Shown here: positions 36,401 to 46,100 of the stretch, piece after piece | Layout: each line of letters starts with the position of its first letter | Numbering within the stretch: the first letter of the stretch is position 1 | Assembly: GCA_018372435.1 (NCBI GenBank) | Contig: JAHAJA010000006.1 | Coordinates: forward strand, 62,001 to 126,000 | DNA: 64,000 bases | Reading direction: 5' to 3' | Source: Clostridiales bacterium | GTDB taxonomy: Bacteria; Bacillota; Clostridia; Lachnospirales; Lachnospiraceae | Translations under genes and position numbers: made by a program | Notes under the pieces: model-generated | What the model was told of the DNA's origin: nothing | What the model saw: the letters and a program-made list of their open reading frames with translations, nothing else | Databases searched by the model: none

Positions 36401-39400
36401 ATCAATACCTTGCCTTTAAGAACCTATCCTAGCGGGAACAAAACCTTACTTCAATATATGGAGGAAGTGAAGGAAACCTGCTTTGAAGTATTCAATAATT
36501 CAGATTATCAATTTGATATGCTTCTTGATAAATTGAATGTAAAGCGAGAAATGGGAAGAAACCCATTATTCGATACCATGTTTATCTTAGAAAATGTGGA
36601 GTATTCATCGATTGATATGAATGGATCAACGTTTGAGCCTTTTGAACTAAATAATACGATTTCTAAGTTTGATTTCATGCTTGTAGGTGAAGAGGTTGAA
36701 GATACGATAAAATTTGAATTCAAATATTGTACCAAACTATTTGATATCAAAACTATCGAACGATTAAGAGACAGCTTTATCAAGATTCTAAGTGCTCTAG
36801 TTCATAATCAAGAGCAAAGGATTTGCGAAATTAATTATATTGATGAGAAAGAAGTAAAGAAACTAGTAGTAAGCTTTAATGATACGAATGCCTATTATCC
36901 ACAGGATCAAACAATAGCACAACTATTTGAGCAGCAAGTCTTATTATATCCAGAGAAAACAGCGGTTGAGTTCAAAGGAAAGCGTTTATCTTATCTTGAA
37001 CTGGATCAAAAAGCAAATTGTGTAGCTCATATGTTAAAGGATAAGGGAATAGGCAGGGATTCCATCGTAGGAATCTTGGTAAAACGATCTGTGAATATGA
37101 TTATTGGTATAATGGGAATATTGAAAGCAGGTGCTGCTTACATGCCAATTTCTGAAGAGTATCCTGTGAACAGAATTCAATATATGTTGGAGGATAGCAA
37201 AGCTACAATTGTATTAACAGAGAAGGTTTTAATGGAACAAGTTAGTTACGTGGAGCAAAATAGTAACATGAACCATGTTGTATGTATCGATAACGATGAG
37301 TTATATAAGAATTACAGTAATGAACGACCTGATATTACAGGGGATAGTAGAGACTTAGCATATGTTATCTATACATCTGGAACGACTGGAAAGCCAAAAG
37401 GGGTAATGCTTGAGAATCGATCTGTTGTCAATCTGATTTATTCTCTTCATGATAAGGTGTACCAAAGATATGAAGGAGATTTAAAGATTGCTTTAATCGC
37501 TCCTTATATATTTGATGCATCGGTGAAACAGATTTTTGCATCCCTTCTTTTAGGACATACGCTGCACATAATTTCAGAGGAAGCTAGAGTAGATGGAGAG
37601 CTGTTACTCGATTACTATATTGCAAACAGTATAGACATATCAGATGGAACGCCGACACATCTTAGTATTCTGTCAAATTGTAACCAGGAACAACTAAAAC
37701 GAATCCCAATACGATGTTTTTTGATTGGAGGAGAGGCATTACACAATGGCATTGTAACAAGCCTTTTGGACAAGTGTAACCGCGGTGATAAAACCCTTGA
37801 TATTGTCAATGTATATGGGCCAACGGAATGTTGCGTGGATGCAACCTCCTACTTAATAAACCAAGATAACTGTAACGAAGACATTGTAATTGGCAAACCA
37901 CTGAATAACGTTAGATTGTATGTGTTAGATAAGTACCAAAAGTTAGTTCCTATTGGTATATCTGGTGAGCTCTACATATCAGGTGAAGGTGTAGCGAGGG
38001 GATATATGAACAATCAGGAACTGACTAGATCAGCCTTCATGGAGGATTGTTACCAGGATGGAATGCGAATGTATCGAACGGGTGATTTGGTTAAGTGGAC
38101 TGAGGAAGGTACTATAAAATACTTAGGGCGATTTGACGATCAAGTCAAGATACGAGGATTTAGAATTGAACTTGGAGAAATTGAGAAGCTGTTACTAAAT
38201 CATAAGGAGATTAAGGAAGCTGTCGTCATAGCTAGGGATGATGATTTTAATCGTAAGTATTTATGTGCCTATCTTACGGTAGATTCTAAAATTAGTATTG
38301 ATGAAATTAGAAGATATCTTTCGAAGGAATTACCGGAATACATGATCCCTTCTTATTTTGTACGGTTGGATCAATTACCGGTAACAATCAATGGAAAAGT
38401 TGATCGAAAATTACTTCCTGAACCAGAAATAACAGCAACAGAACTGGAAGTGCCAATTGAGTTACCAGAAGATGAAACGCAAGAGATGCTAGTAAAGGTT
38501 TGGTGTGAGGTCTTAGGATTACAACAAGTGGGCATACATAATAATTATTATTCACTTGGTGGAGATTCCATTAAGGCAATTCAGATAAGCTCAAAACTTA
38601 GAGACTATAATCTCAAAGTAGCAATCAGAGATTTGTTACAACATCAAACCATCAAAGAACTTAGCAAATATGTTATCAGTACAGACATTAAGACAAGTCA
38701 AGAAATGGTAACTGGACAGGTTAAACTAACGCCAATACAAAAAGATTTTTTTGAACGTCATTATAAGGTTGAAAATCATTATAATCAATCCATTATGCTA
38801 TATAGCAAGATGGGTTTTAACGAAAAGTTTGTTGAAAAAGCGTTTGAGAAGATCATGAATCATCATGATGCATTACGTATGACATTTAAGAAAGATGGTC
38901 ATGAAGTAATACAAATTAATGAAAGTTACGATTCACAGTCATTTGAATTCCTTATATATTATGTAGCGGTTGAGGACTATGAAAGCTATATTGAAGAAAA
39001 GGTAAGTGAAATCCAAAGTGGCATAGATTTAGAAGGTGGTTCACTTGTAAAGCTTGGATTGTTTAAAACCTATGAAGGGGATCATTTATTAATTGTAATT
39101 CATCATCTAGTGATTGATGGAGTGTCATGGCGAATTCTATTACAAGATTTTGAGTTGGCATATAAGCAATTGATGGAAGGCCAAGAGACCTCATTGGTTA
39201 GTAAAACAGATTCTTATAAGGAATGGGCGAATCAGATTTATCAATATGCAATGTCTCCTGAGCTAAAAGAACAATTTTCTTACTGGAGTAACATAGAAAA
39301 ACAAAACTTTATTCCTATAGAGAAAGACATTAGGCTATCTGAGACTAGAAAACTCAAGGATTGTGAGACCATTAGCGTGATCTTAGATGAATTATATACG

Positions 39401-40120
39401 GATAAACTCTTACGAGAAACGAATACTGCTTATAAAACAGAAATAAACGATATTCTTTTGACAGTCTTGGTAAAGACAATTAAAAACTGGACGAAGAATG
39501 GGCAAGTATTAATTAATCTTGAAGGCCACGGAAGAGAAGATATAGCAGAGAATCTAGATATCACTAGAACAATTGGGTGGTTTACATCAAAATATCCGGT
39601 ACTGCTTCGCCTAGACGATTGTTATGATTTAAGTGACGAGATTAAGAATGTGAAGGAAACACTAAGACACGTTCCACAAAAAGGAATTGGATATTCAATT
39701 CTAAGATATATCACACTACCAGCGTGGAATAAGGAGGAATGCTTTTGCCTAGAACCAGAAATATGTTTTAATTATCTTGGTCAATTTGATAACGATTTAA
39801 CCAGTGACGTATTTACTTCTTCAAGTATTGACTCTGGAGATAATAGTAGTAAGGAGAATACTAGTATGTATGCGTTATCAGTGGGAGGTATGATTGCTAA
39901 AAATCAACTTCTTATAAAATTCACCTATAACACAAAGGAATTTTATAAAGAAACAATTGAAACTCTATCAAGAAGTTATATTAAGTTACTACAAGAAGTA
40001 ATTGAACACTGTTCTGACAGAGAAGAACAAGAGTATACACCTAGTGATTTTGACGACGATAGTCTCTCTTTTACGGAACTGGATACTTTGAATGAAATGC
40101 TTCAAGAGATAGAAATATGA
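30461..40120 (+). CDS. Nonribosomal peptide synthetase 1: FAAL-PCP-C-A-PCP-C-A-PCP-E
   Basis: 3219 aa. Domains by residue: fatty-acyl-AMP-ligase-type loading domain 1-560 (SSGSTGNPKG near 162-172; the FAAL hallmark GQNYYPIDIE); PCP1 (Ser605); condensation 1 about 655-1090 (HHIISDG 785-791); adenylation 1 about 1110-1600; PCP2 (Ser1651); condensation 2 about 1700-2140 (HHIIFDG from 1830); adenylation 2 about 2160-2640; PCP3 (Ser2703); epimerisation about 2750-3190 (HHLVIDG from 2881, EGHGRE, RTIGWFTSKYPV). The specificity code read from A1 is D-L-T-K-V-G-H-V-G-K, one residue from the Asp code; A2 is D-A-K-D-L-G-V-V-D-K, the Glu code. Predicted intermediate: acyl-L-Asp-D-Glu. All carrier serines are intact. 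The gene lies 23 bp after the DUF1611 gene and 26 bp before the second NRPS. Confidence 0.93.
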   Translation: MTNAKNLCEVLESASRNKAGIVFIQDQDSEKLVTYKELYDTAKGILYNLKQQGITRENEVIMQIEDNENFIYVFWACILGGIIPIPLHVAVNKEQQNQIINIFKVLKNPKIITDSNTVEKECVENLKNCILENTICCKDIIKITNYDDGIVLLPQDVAYIQFSSGSTGNPKGIMITHENVISNAKAIFNRANCNKQDSILNWLPISHSFSLVVGHIASMYADINQYLMPTLLFLKNPTLWMQKVDQHKNTMLLAPNFGFNHFLACMNREISYNWDLSCIKIIVTGGEPIDVNVCNNFMEFLSRYGLSKNTIWPSYGMTEATVGITAPMIGDGFRFLQLERDSVGYGNKIKEVCNHSVTNVMNVVTVGYPFDDCLVRICNENNDILDEKYVGSIQIKGKNVTKGYFSNDDANREAFTQDGWLKTGDIGFLFENQLVVTGREKDIIFINGQNYYPIDIERIVKETNGLAFNEVAACGIFNKEKQKEEVAIFVLTKENVESFAVKAVAIKNHVNNCTGLEVSNIIPVEALPKASSGKIQRFKLMEQYQKGSFDETIQSLSKVSLSNLSRKLKKPNNETEESLVQIWGHILKNSNISVDQSFFELGGDSLKAALVVHSINKMFHIDITLRDIFNHITIESLTEFISSAETNSFEDIQSVEKKEYYPLSSAQNRLYALNELHKKGIAYNITQVVMVEDNLDVERVKESFDLLIKRHEALRTSFELQDGLIVQRIHDSVEDNFTYREAEEADIDEIIDQFIVPFELDKAPLLRTCVVRTEQQNYYIILDIHHIISDGTSIGILMKEFTQIYNNEKLSEHRLNYKDYAVWQERNKNSEKITKQKEYWLKEFGGHMPLLNMPTDYKRPSKQQFEGNSVRFSINTELTSHLKNLSRVTNTTLYMVMLSAFNLFIHKYANQEEIIIGTVTSGRNLDSLQDVVGMFVNTLAIKSKLYEEESFTDYLLRIKDTSLEAFDNSDYQFDQLIEDLHKNRDLSRNPIFDVMFVMENMEIPANDDEHIRFQIYDYKPKGTKLDLTLKVQERDGEIICWFQFSTSLFKEGTIHRFIQYYLEALNCIIVSSDKKVSSIGILPIKEKERIVSTFNDTDVINNNSLTICEIFELQVEKTPNNVAVVFGKEKLTYVELNQMANSLARTLRQNGVKQDTIVGLLVERSVYIAIGILAVMKAGGAYLPIDSEYPPDRITYMLEDSDASVLITQKDLRDLVNFSGTMITIEDPCSYSNDSSYIEPISTVNDLAYVIYTSGSTGKPKGVKVEHRSLANYIAWFTRKSNLWEKDKTILLSSFAFDLSYTSLYTSLLCGGELHIVSKDEYTDPEKLLHYIGTHEITYIKATPSLFSMLVNTYSFHKSDICNSLRLIVLGGEPINVSLVEKYNKIYPDTQIMNHYGPTECTVGCIATLIDLHHLNEYKRCPVIGMPIDNAKVYIVDNKMEPVAIGQTGELYIGGSCLARGYMNLEELDKEKFVKNPFTKNNKDRLYKTGDLGRYLEDGSIEFLGRIDNQVKIRGYRIELGEIENSILTYPDIDKVCVIDTNDSYGNKEVCAYIVTRDERITHNLRKYLLNKLPPYMVPSYFVIVDEIPITSNGKVNKAALPKPNKDHVDTNEYVAPRTDTEKRLATVWGEVLGVEQIGIDNNFFEIGGHSLKATVLMSKIQKEFNILIDMKDIFDYPTIRELSTCMNNKNQSEYCKIPKVEKQPYYPVSSSQKRIYTLAQIDPESMSYNMPAAYIIKGDLDFERLQDCLAILINRHEVFRTSFHIVNGEIVQQVQDQVKVQVCVDESKDTTEHIMMEFIKPFSLGTLPLVRFKLLKVKQEEHVLLMDMHHIIFDGVSIGIFVKEFNELYKGNSLPELKIQYKDYAVWQKDFLSSDTIKHQEQYWLNAYKNEWSPLTLPLDYERPTIQSFEGSCIKFEIDNTMTQLLRDLNRKTGTTLFMILYGAYSILLSKYSSQEDIIVGTAEAGRHHADLENLIGMFINTLPLRTYPSGNKTLLQYMEEVKETCFEVFNNSDYQFDMLLDKLNVKREMGRNPLFDTMFILENVEYSSIDMNGSTFEPFELNNTISKFDFMLVGEEVEDTIKFEFKYCTKLFDIKTIERLRDSFIKILSALVHNQEQRICEINYIDEKEVKKLVVSFNDTNAYYPQDQTIAQLFEQQVLLYPEKTAVEFKGKRLSYLELDQKANCVAHMLKDKGIGRDSIVGILVKRSVNMIIGIMGILKAGAAYMPISEEYPVNRIQYMLEDSKATIVLTEKVLMEQVSYVEQNSNMNHVVCIDNDELYKNYSNERPDITGDSRDLAYVIYTSGTTGKPKGVMLENRSVVNLIYSLHDKVYQRYEGDLKIALIAPYIFDASVKQIFASLLLGHTLHIISEEARVDGELLLDYYIANSIDISDGTPTHLSILSNCNQEQLKRIPIRCFLIGGEALHNGIVTSLLDKCNRGDKTLDIVNVYGPTECCVDATSYLINQDNCNEDIVIGKPLNNVRLYVLDKYQKLVPIGISGELYISGEGVARGYMNNQELTRSAFMEDCYQDGMRMYRTGDLVKWTEEGTIKYLGRFDDQVKIRGFRIELGEIEKLLLNHKEIKEAVVIARDDDFNRKYLCAYLTVDSKISIDEIRRYLSKELPEYMIPSYFVRLDQLPVTINGKVDRKLLPEPEITATELEVPIELPEDETQEMLVKVWCEVLGLQQVGIHNNYYSLGGDSIKAIQISSKLRDYNLKVAIRDLLQHQTIKELSKYVISTDIKTSQEMVTGQVKLTPIQKDFFERHYKVENHYNQSIMLYSKMGFNEKFVEKAFEKIMNHHDALRMTFKKDGHEVIQINESYDSQSFEFLIYYVAVEDYESYIEEKVSEIQSGIDLEGGSLVKLGLFKTYEGDHLLIVIHHLVIDGVSWRILLQDFELAYKQLMEGQETSLVSKTDSYKEWANQIYQYAMSPELKEQFSYWSNIEKQNFIPIEKDIRLSETRKLKDCETISVILDELYTDKLLRETNTAYKTEINDILLTVLVKTIKNWTKNGQVLINLEGHGREDIAENLDITRTIGWFTSKYPVLLRLDDCYDLSDEIKNVKETLRHVPQKGIGYSILRYITLPAWNKEECFCLEPEICFNYLGQFDNDLTSDVFTSSSIDSGDNSSKENTSMYALSVGGMIAKNQLLIKFTYNTKEFYKETIETLSRSYIKLLQEVIEHCSDREEQEYTPSDFDDDSLSFTELDTLNEMLQEIEI

Positions 40121-40146
40121 TTATGATGTTTTAGGAGGAAATCATT

Positions 40147-43100
40147 ATGGCCAAAGGAGCAAAAATACAAAATGTGTATTCATTAACGCCAATGCAGCAA
40201 GGAATGCTTTTTAATTATTTATATAACAGAGATTCGAAAGCATATTTTCAGCAACTTAGTTTTTCTATTGAAGCTGATTTGGATATTGACGTATTTGAAA
40301 TAAGTGTAAATACAGTTATTGCAAGATACGATATATTCCGCTCCATATTTATCTATGAGAAGGTTGAGGAAATCAAGCAGGTTGTATTAGCAGAGAGAAC
40401 CTCCAAGATATTCTATGAAGATATTTCTCATATGGACAGTCAGTCGAGGAAGTATTATCTAGACGAATTCAAGGAAAGAGACCGAGAGAAAGGTTTTGAT
40501 TTATCAAAGGATCTATTAATGCGAATTGCTATTATAAAAGTAGGAGCAAACGATTATGAGATTGTTTGGAGTCATCATCATATTATTATGGATGGTTGGT
40601 GCTTAGGATTAGTAATTAGTGATTTTATTAAGATCTATAAATCCCTTAGATACGGTGAAGAACATAAACTAGATAAAGCATATCAGTATGTTGACTACAT
40701 CAATTGGTTAGTAAAGCAAGATAATAATAAGGCTAATGGTTATTGGAAGGATTACTTAGCGGATTATGAGAATGAGATTGTGTTACCTCAGAAAACAAAG
40801 ATTAAAGTACATGAATACAACAAGAAAGAGCTCCATTTTGCTATTGATAAAGAAAAGACATTAAAAATTGTCGACATGTGTAGAAAATCAAATGTAACGG
40901 TAAACAATGCATTTCAAGCAATCTGGTCAATCATACTACAGCGCTATAATAATCAGGATGATGTTGTTTTCGGAGCAGTAGTATCAGGAAGAAATGCACC
41001 AATTGAAGGTATCGAAAAAATGGTAGGATTATTCATTAATACCATTCCTATTAGAGTCAATTGTGATGGGAATCTTACATTTACAGACTTGATTATGAAT
41101 ATCAGAGATGATTACAATCAATCAACAAGGTATGATTTTGTATCACTAGCACAAATACAAAATGCATGTAATGTAAAACAAAATCTAATTAATAACCTGT
41201 TCATATTCGAGAACTATCCTGCTAGAGATATGAATACTAGTGATACGTATAAGATCAAGGATGCTAGGTCTTTTGAACAAACAAATTATGATTTCAATGT
41301 CATTATCATACCATCAGAGAAAATACATATCAAACTAAAATATAATGCAGTTATCTATGAGAATTATGTAGTAGAGGCAATAAAAGACCATATCATTGAA
41401 ATCGTTAATTGCGTTAGCGACAATCCAGAAATCTGTTTAAAAGATATAAGAATGCTTACGGATAATGAGTATGAGCAAGTAGTGTATCGGTTTAATCAAA
41501 GTAAAAGGAAACTTATCTATGATTTGGGACAGGAAGAGGCATCAAGACTTGAGGAGGTTTTAATGTATGAGACTACTTCGATACATGACGATGTTTCAAT
41601 GTATGAAGAAACATCTATACTTGACGATGTGTCAAAGCATGAAGATACAACAATACTAAGCAAGTTGTCAACAGATGTGTATGAGAAAACACATGTCCAT
41701 ATGACCATACATGATTTGTTCGAAGCACAAGCAGAAAAAACACCGGATGCGTATGCTGTAGAATATAAAGATCTATCAATAACCTATAAAGAACTGAATG
41801 AGAAGACAAACAGCGTGGCTAGAGTTTTGAGAAATATGGGAGTTAATAGAGATACGATAGTAGCACTTGTTACTGAAAGATCAATTGAGATGATAATAGG
41901 AATACTGTCTATTCTTAAAGCGGGAGGAGCATATTTGCCAATTGATCCAACCTACCCAGTGGATAGAGTAAACTATATGCTTGATGACAGTCAGGCTACT
42001 ATTCTGGTAACGAATACGGAGTGTAAGGAATTGATGTTTCAAGGGAATGTCATAGATTTGAGAGAGAATACTATATATGTTAAGGATCAATCAAATCTAG
42101 AGAAGGTCAACTCAGGCAAAGATTTAGCCTATGTTATCTATACATCTGGAACAACGGGGAACCCCAAAGGTGTGATGATTGAGCATAAGAGTGTTATCAA
42201 TTTGTCTAGGAATCTGCATAAGAACATTTACCAGGAGTATAACAATAAACTGAATGTAGGGTTGTTGTCACCGTATGTTTTTGATGCATCTGTTAAGCAA
42301 ATCTTTCCCGCAATCTTATATGGACAGACCTTAGTTATCATCCCAGAGGAGGAACGATTAAACGGCGAAAAGCTTATCAACTATTATATCGAACATAACA
42401 TCCATTTGTCCGATGGGACACCGGCACATTTAAGTATAATTAGGGATATGCTTATTGACAAGAAGATTGCGTTACCAACGAAGCATTTTGTAATTGGAGG
42501 AGAGGAATTATCAATAGACTTAGTACGTAATTTCTTTGAGTTAAATCATAAAAAAGAGTTAAAGATAACGAATGTATATGGACCAACAGAGTGTTGTGAT
42601 GTATCAACGATGTATGAGATTGATTGTGAAAAGATAGAACAATTGGTAAGCATACCAATCGGTTACAATCTTGATCATGTTCAAATCTATATATTGGATA
42701 GATATCTACATCCTGTACCAATGGGGACTCCTGGGGAGATCTATATTGCAGGAGAAGGCTTAAGTCGTGGATACATTAATCAGAAAGAACTTACCAAGGA
42801 GCGATTCGTCACAAATCCTTTTATAGAAGGAAGTAAGATGTATCGAACAGGTGATCTTGGAAAGCGTCTTAATAATGGAGAAATTGAGTATCTAGGTCGA
42901 ATCGATCAACAGATAAAAATCAGAGGATTTCGAATCGAATTAGAAGAGATTGAAAAGCAAATACGTGAGTTTACGGAGGTAAAAGAGGCAGTAGTTATAT
43001 GTGGTGAATCTACGCAAGGTAGTAAGTATATAGCTGCATTTGTGGTTTCAAGAGCTCCAATAGATCTTAAGGATTTGAGAATGCATCTCTCTAAATACCT

Positions 43101-46100
43101 GCCAAATTATATGATACCTACCTATCTAATGAATATAGACGTAATACCAGTCACACATAATGGAAAGATTGATAAAAAACAATTAATTAGACTGGTAGAG
43201 GGAGACCAGGTGCAATATGTTCCTCCAAGGAATACACTTGAAGAAATCGTAGCAGATGTATGGAGAGAAATCCTTGACGTAGATAAGGTAGGTATATGTG
43301 ATAATTTCTTTGACCTTGGAGGAGATGAGACATCTGCATTAAGTGTTGTAATGGAGCTACAAAAACTCAATATAGCATTAAAGGTATCTGATTTGAAGTT
43401 ATATTCTACCATAGAGAAGCTAAGCGAACATATGAAGTATAACAAAGGAACTGCTTGTCAACAAATTGTAACTGGTGATGTAGAACTAACACCTATTCAG
43501 AAGGATTTCTTTGAAAGAAGACTGTCCCACAAAGAACGGTGGAATCAAGCTTTTTGTCTATATAAAGAAGACGGATTCAATGAAGAAATTGTAAAGCAAG
43601 TATTTGATAAGATTGTAGAACATCATGATGCATTGAGAATGCGATTTTCCAATAAGGAGGGAAAGGTTCTTCAATTCAATACTGGACTGTATGAGAATTC
43701 CTTAACGTTTGAGGTATATGACTTCACCGATTGCATTAATCCATATAAGGATATAGAAGATGTAGCGAATTGTCTGCAGGTAGGAATTAGCCTAGAGAAC
43801 GGTCCATTAGTAAAGCTAGGATTATGTAAAACTAAGGAAGGAGACCATTTACTTATCATCATTCATCATTTGGTAGTTGATGGCGTGTCGTGGAGAATTA
43901 TACTTGAGGATTTTGCAACTGGATATAAGCAAATAGCTAATGGGGAGAACTTATGTTTGCCTGATAAGACAGATTCCTTTAAACAATGGGCCGACCAATT
44001 AAAGTTATATTCAAAGAATGAAGAACTACTGAAAGAGTTAGCATATTGGAAAGGTATTAATGAAGCGAGAGCCAATAAATTACCAAAAGATCAACTGGTC
44101 TCTGTTAGACGCTTTAGAAATGTACAGACTGAAGAGTTGATTCTTTCTAAGGAAGAAACTACAAATTTACTTAAGAATGTACATAAGGCGTATGGTACAC
44201 AAGCGAATGAGATCTTGTTATCTATACTTGGATTAGCAATACAAGAATGGAATGGTCTTGATAACGTATTGATTAACCTAGAAGGTCATGGTCGTGAGGA
44301 AATCATAAGTAATATGAATATGAAAAGAACCGTTGGTTGGTTTACCTCTTTTTATCCTGTTGTTCTAACTATGAGCGAGGGAAAATCCTTAGGTCAATAT
44401 GTGAATACCATCAAAGATTCTTTGCGGAATGTGCCGAATAAGGGAATTGGATATGGAATACTCAAATACATGTCTGAACTAGAGGAAGAAGATAGAAAGA
44501 GTTTTAGGTATAAACCAGAGATCAATTTTAATTATCTTGGACAATTCGGTGAAGATACATATAACGATGTATTTACTTTATCAGATGCACCTATTGGAGA
44601 TTGTGTGGATAGTAATGATGAGACACAATATGCCTTAAATATCATATGCAAAGTTATAGATAAGCAACTATCCATATCGTTTCGATATGATTGTAATGAA
44701 TTCAAGGAAGGTAATATCGCTAAGTTAAAGGAAATATTCTATGAGAAGCAAAAGGAGGTAATCACTCACTGCCTTAGAATAACTAGTAGACTAATGAACC
44801 AACAGACTAGTTATTGTCCACCAAGAAACAATGGTGAAAAAGAACTGTTACACATATGGGAAACGGTCCTTTCGGTGAGTAGGATTGGGATCTATGATGA
44901 CTTCTTTGAACTTGGGGGAGATTCCATTAAAGCAATCAAGATTTTGTCTAAGGCAAATAATCTTAAAATACCTGTATCTGTTAAGGCTATTCTAGAATAT
45001 AGAACCATAGCAAATATTATGGAGCATTGCAATGTAGATAGTAGTGTAGGAATATGTGAAGAAGTAGCTGTATCATTAGAAAATGGCTCTGAAGAATTAG
45101 TAAAAGGAAGGGTATACAATAAAAGCTTTCAGGTAACAACAGAATATCCAAGTTATTACGGCTGTATGACCGGCGTAATCCTTGAGAAACTAAAGCATGA
45201 GAGAAAGGTAAACCTAGAGAGAAGTTTTCTTGCAGTTGGTGGAGGAAAATTCTTTCTAACCTATGGTCATGTGAATGGTAAAGGGCTTGAAAACAATCTT
45301 CAATACAGGGAATTACCAACAGAAATGATACCTGGTGTAGTTAATATATTTGATGAATTAGGTGTAACGGAGGAAGTAAAGTCTTTCAATGATTTAGAAG
45401 CAGGCTTGGCGTATTGTAGAGAACACTTAAGAAGTAATGAGCTTGTCATGATTTCTGGTACCACCTATTATCTAAACTATACACCAGATTATTGTATTGG
45501 TGAGGAGGAATGGAGACGAAGACTTGATATACGCCCAGAGAACAGTATTGCAGTTACAGATCAAAGTAGTGGTAGAGCACATACATTCTTACTAGTTGAT
45601 ATTCTAGAAGACGGATATCTAGTATACGATACTACCTTCAAGTATTATGGAGTGATTCCAACTGAGGACTTTAATCAGTCCTTTGCAGGATTAAAAGGTA
45701 TGAGATTTTTAGACGGACTGTATGCACAGACAACGAATTTACCTTATGCAGTTACGGAGCTTGATTTAAGCAAGATTAATCAAGTGAATAATCTACAAGT
45801 TGCCCTTGAAGTCTTAGAAAACAATATTGACATTAATCTGTCCAATAAAAGATTAGATTTTGAAGTAAGTGGTAACAATTTCACCTTCTATATAGGCGTA
45901 AGAGCATATCTAGAAATTGCTACAATGCTTAGTGAAAATAAAATTCATGTTGAGGAGATTAAGAAATTACTATTATCTTGCTTTGGGTCATGGCAGTATA
46001 AATTCATGTTCTTTAAGGAGTTTTTAGAAGATCTATCAAAATATATAGAACTTCCGAAAGAATACATGGATTTCTGCGTTCGTTTTATAACAGAGTGTAC

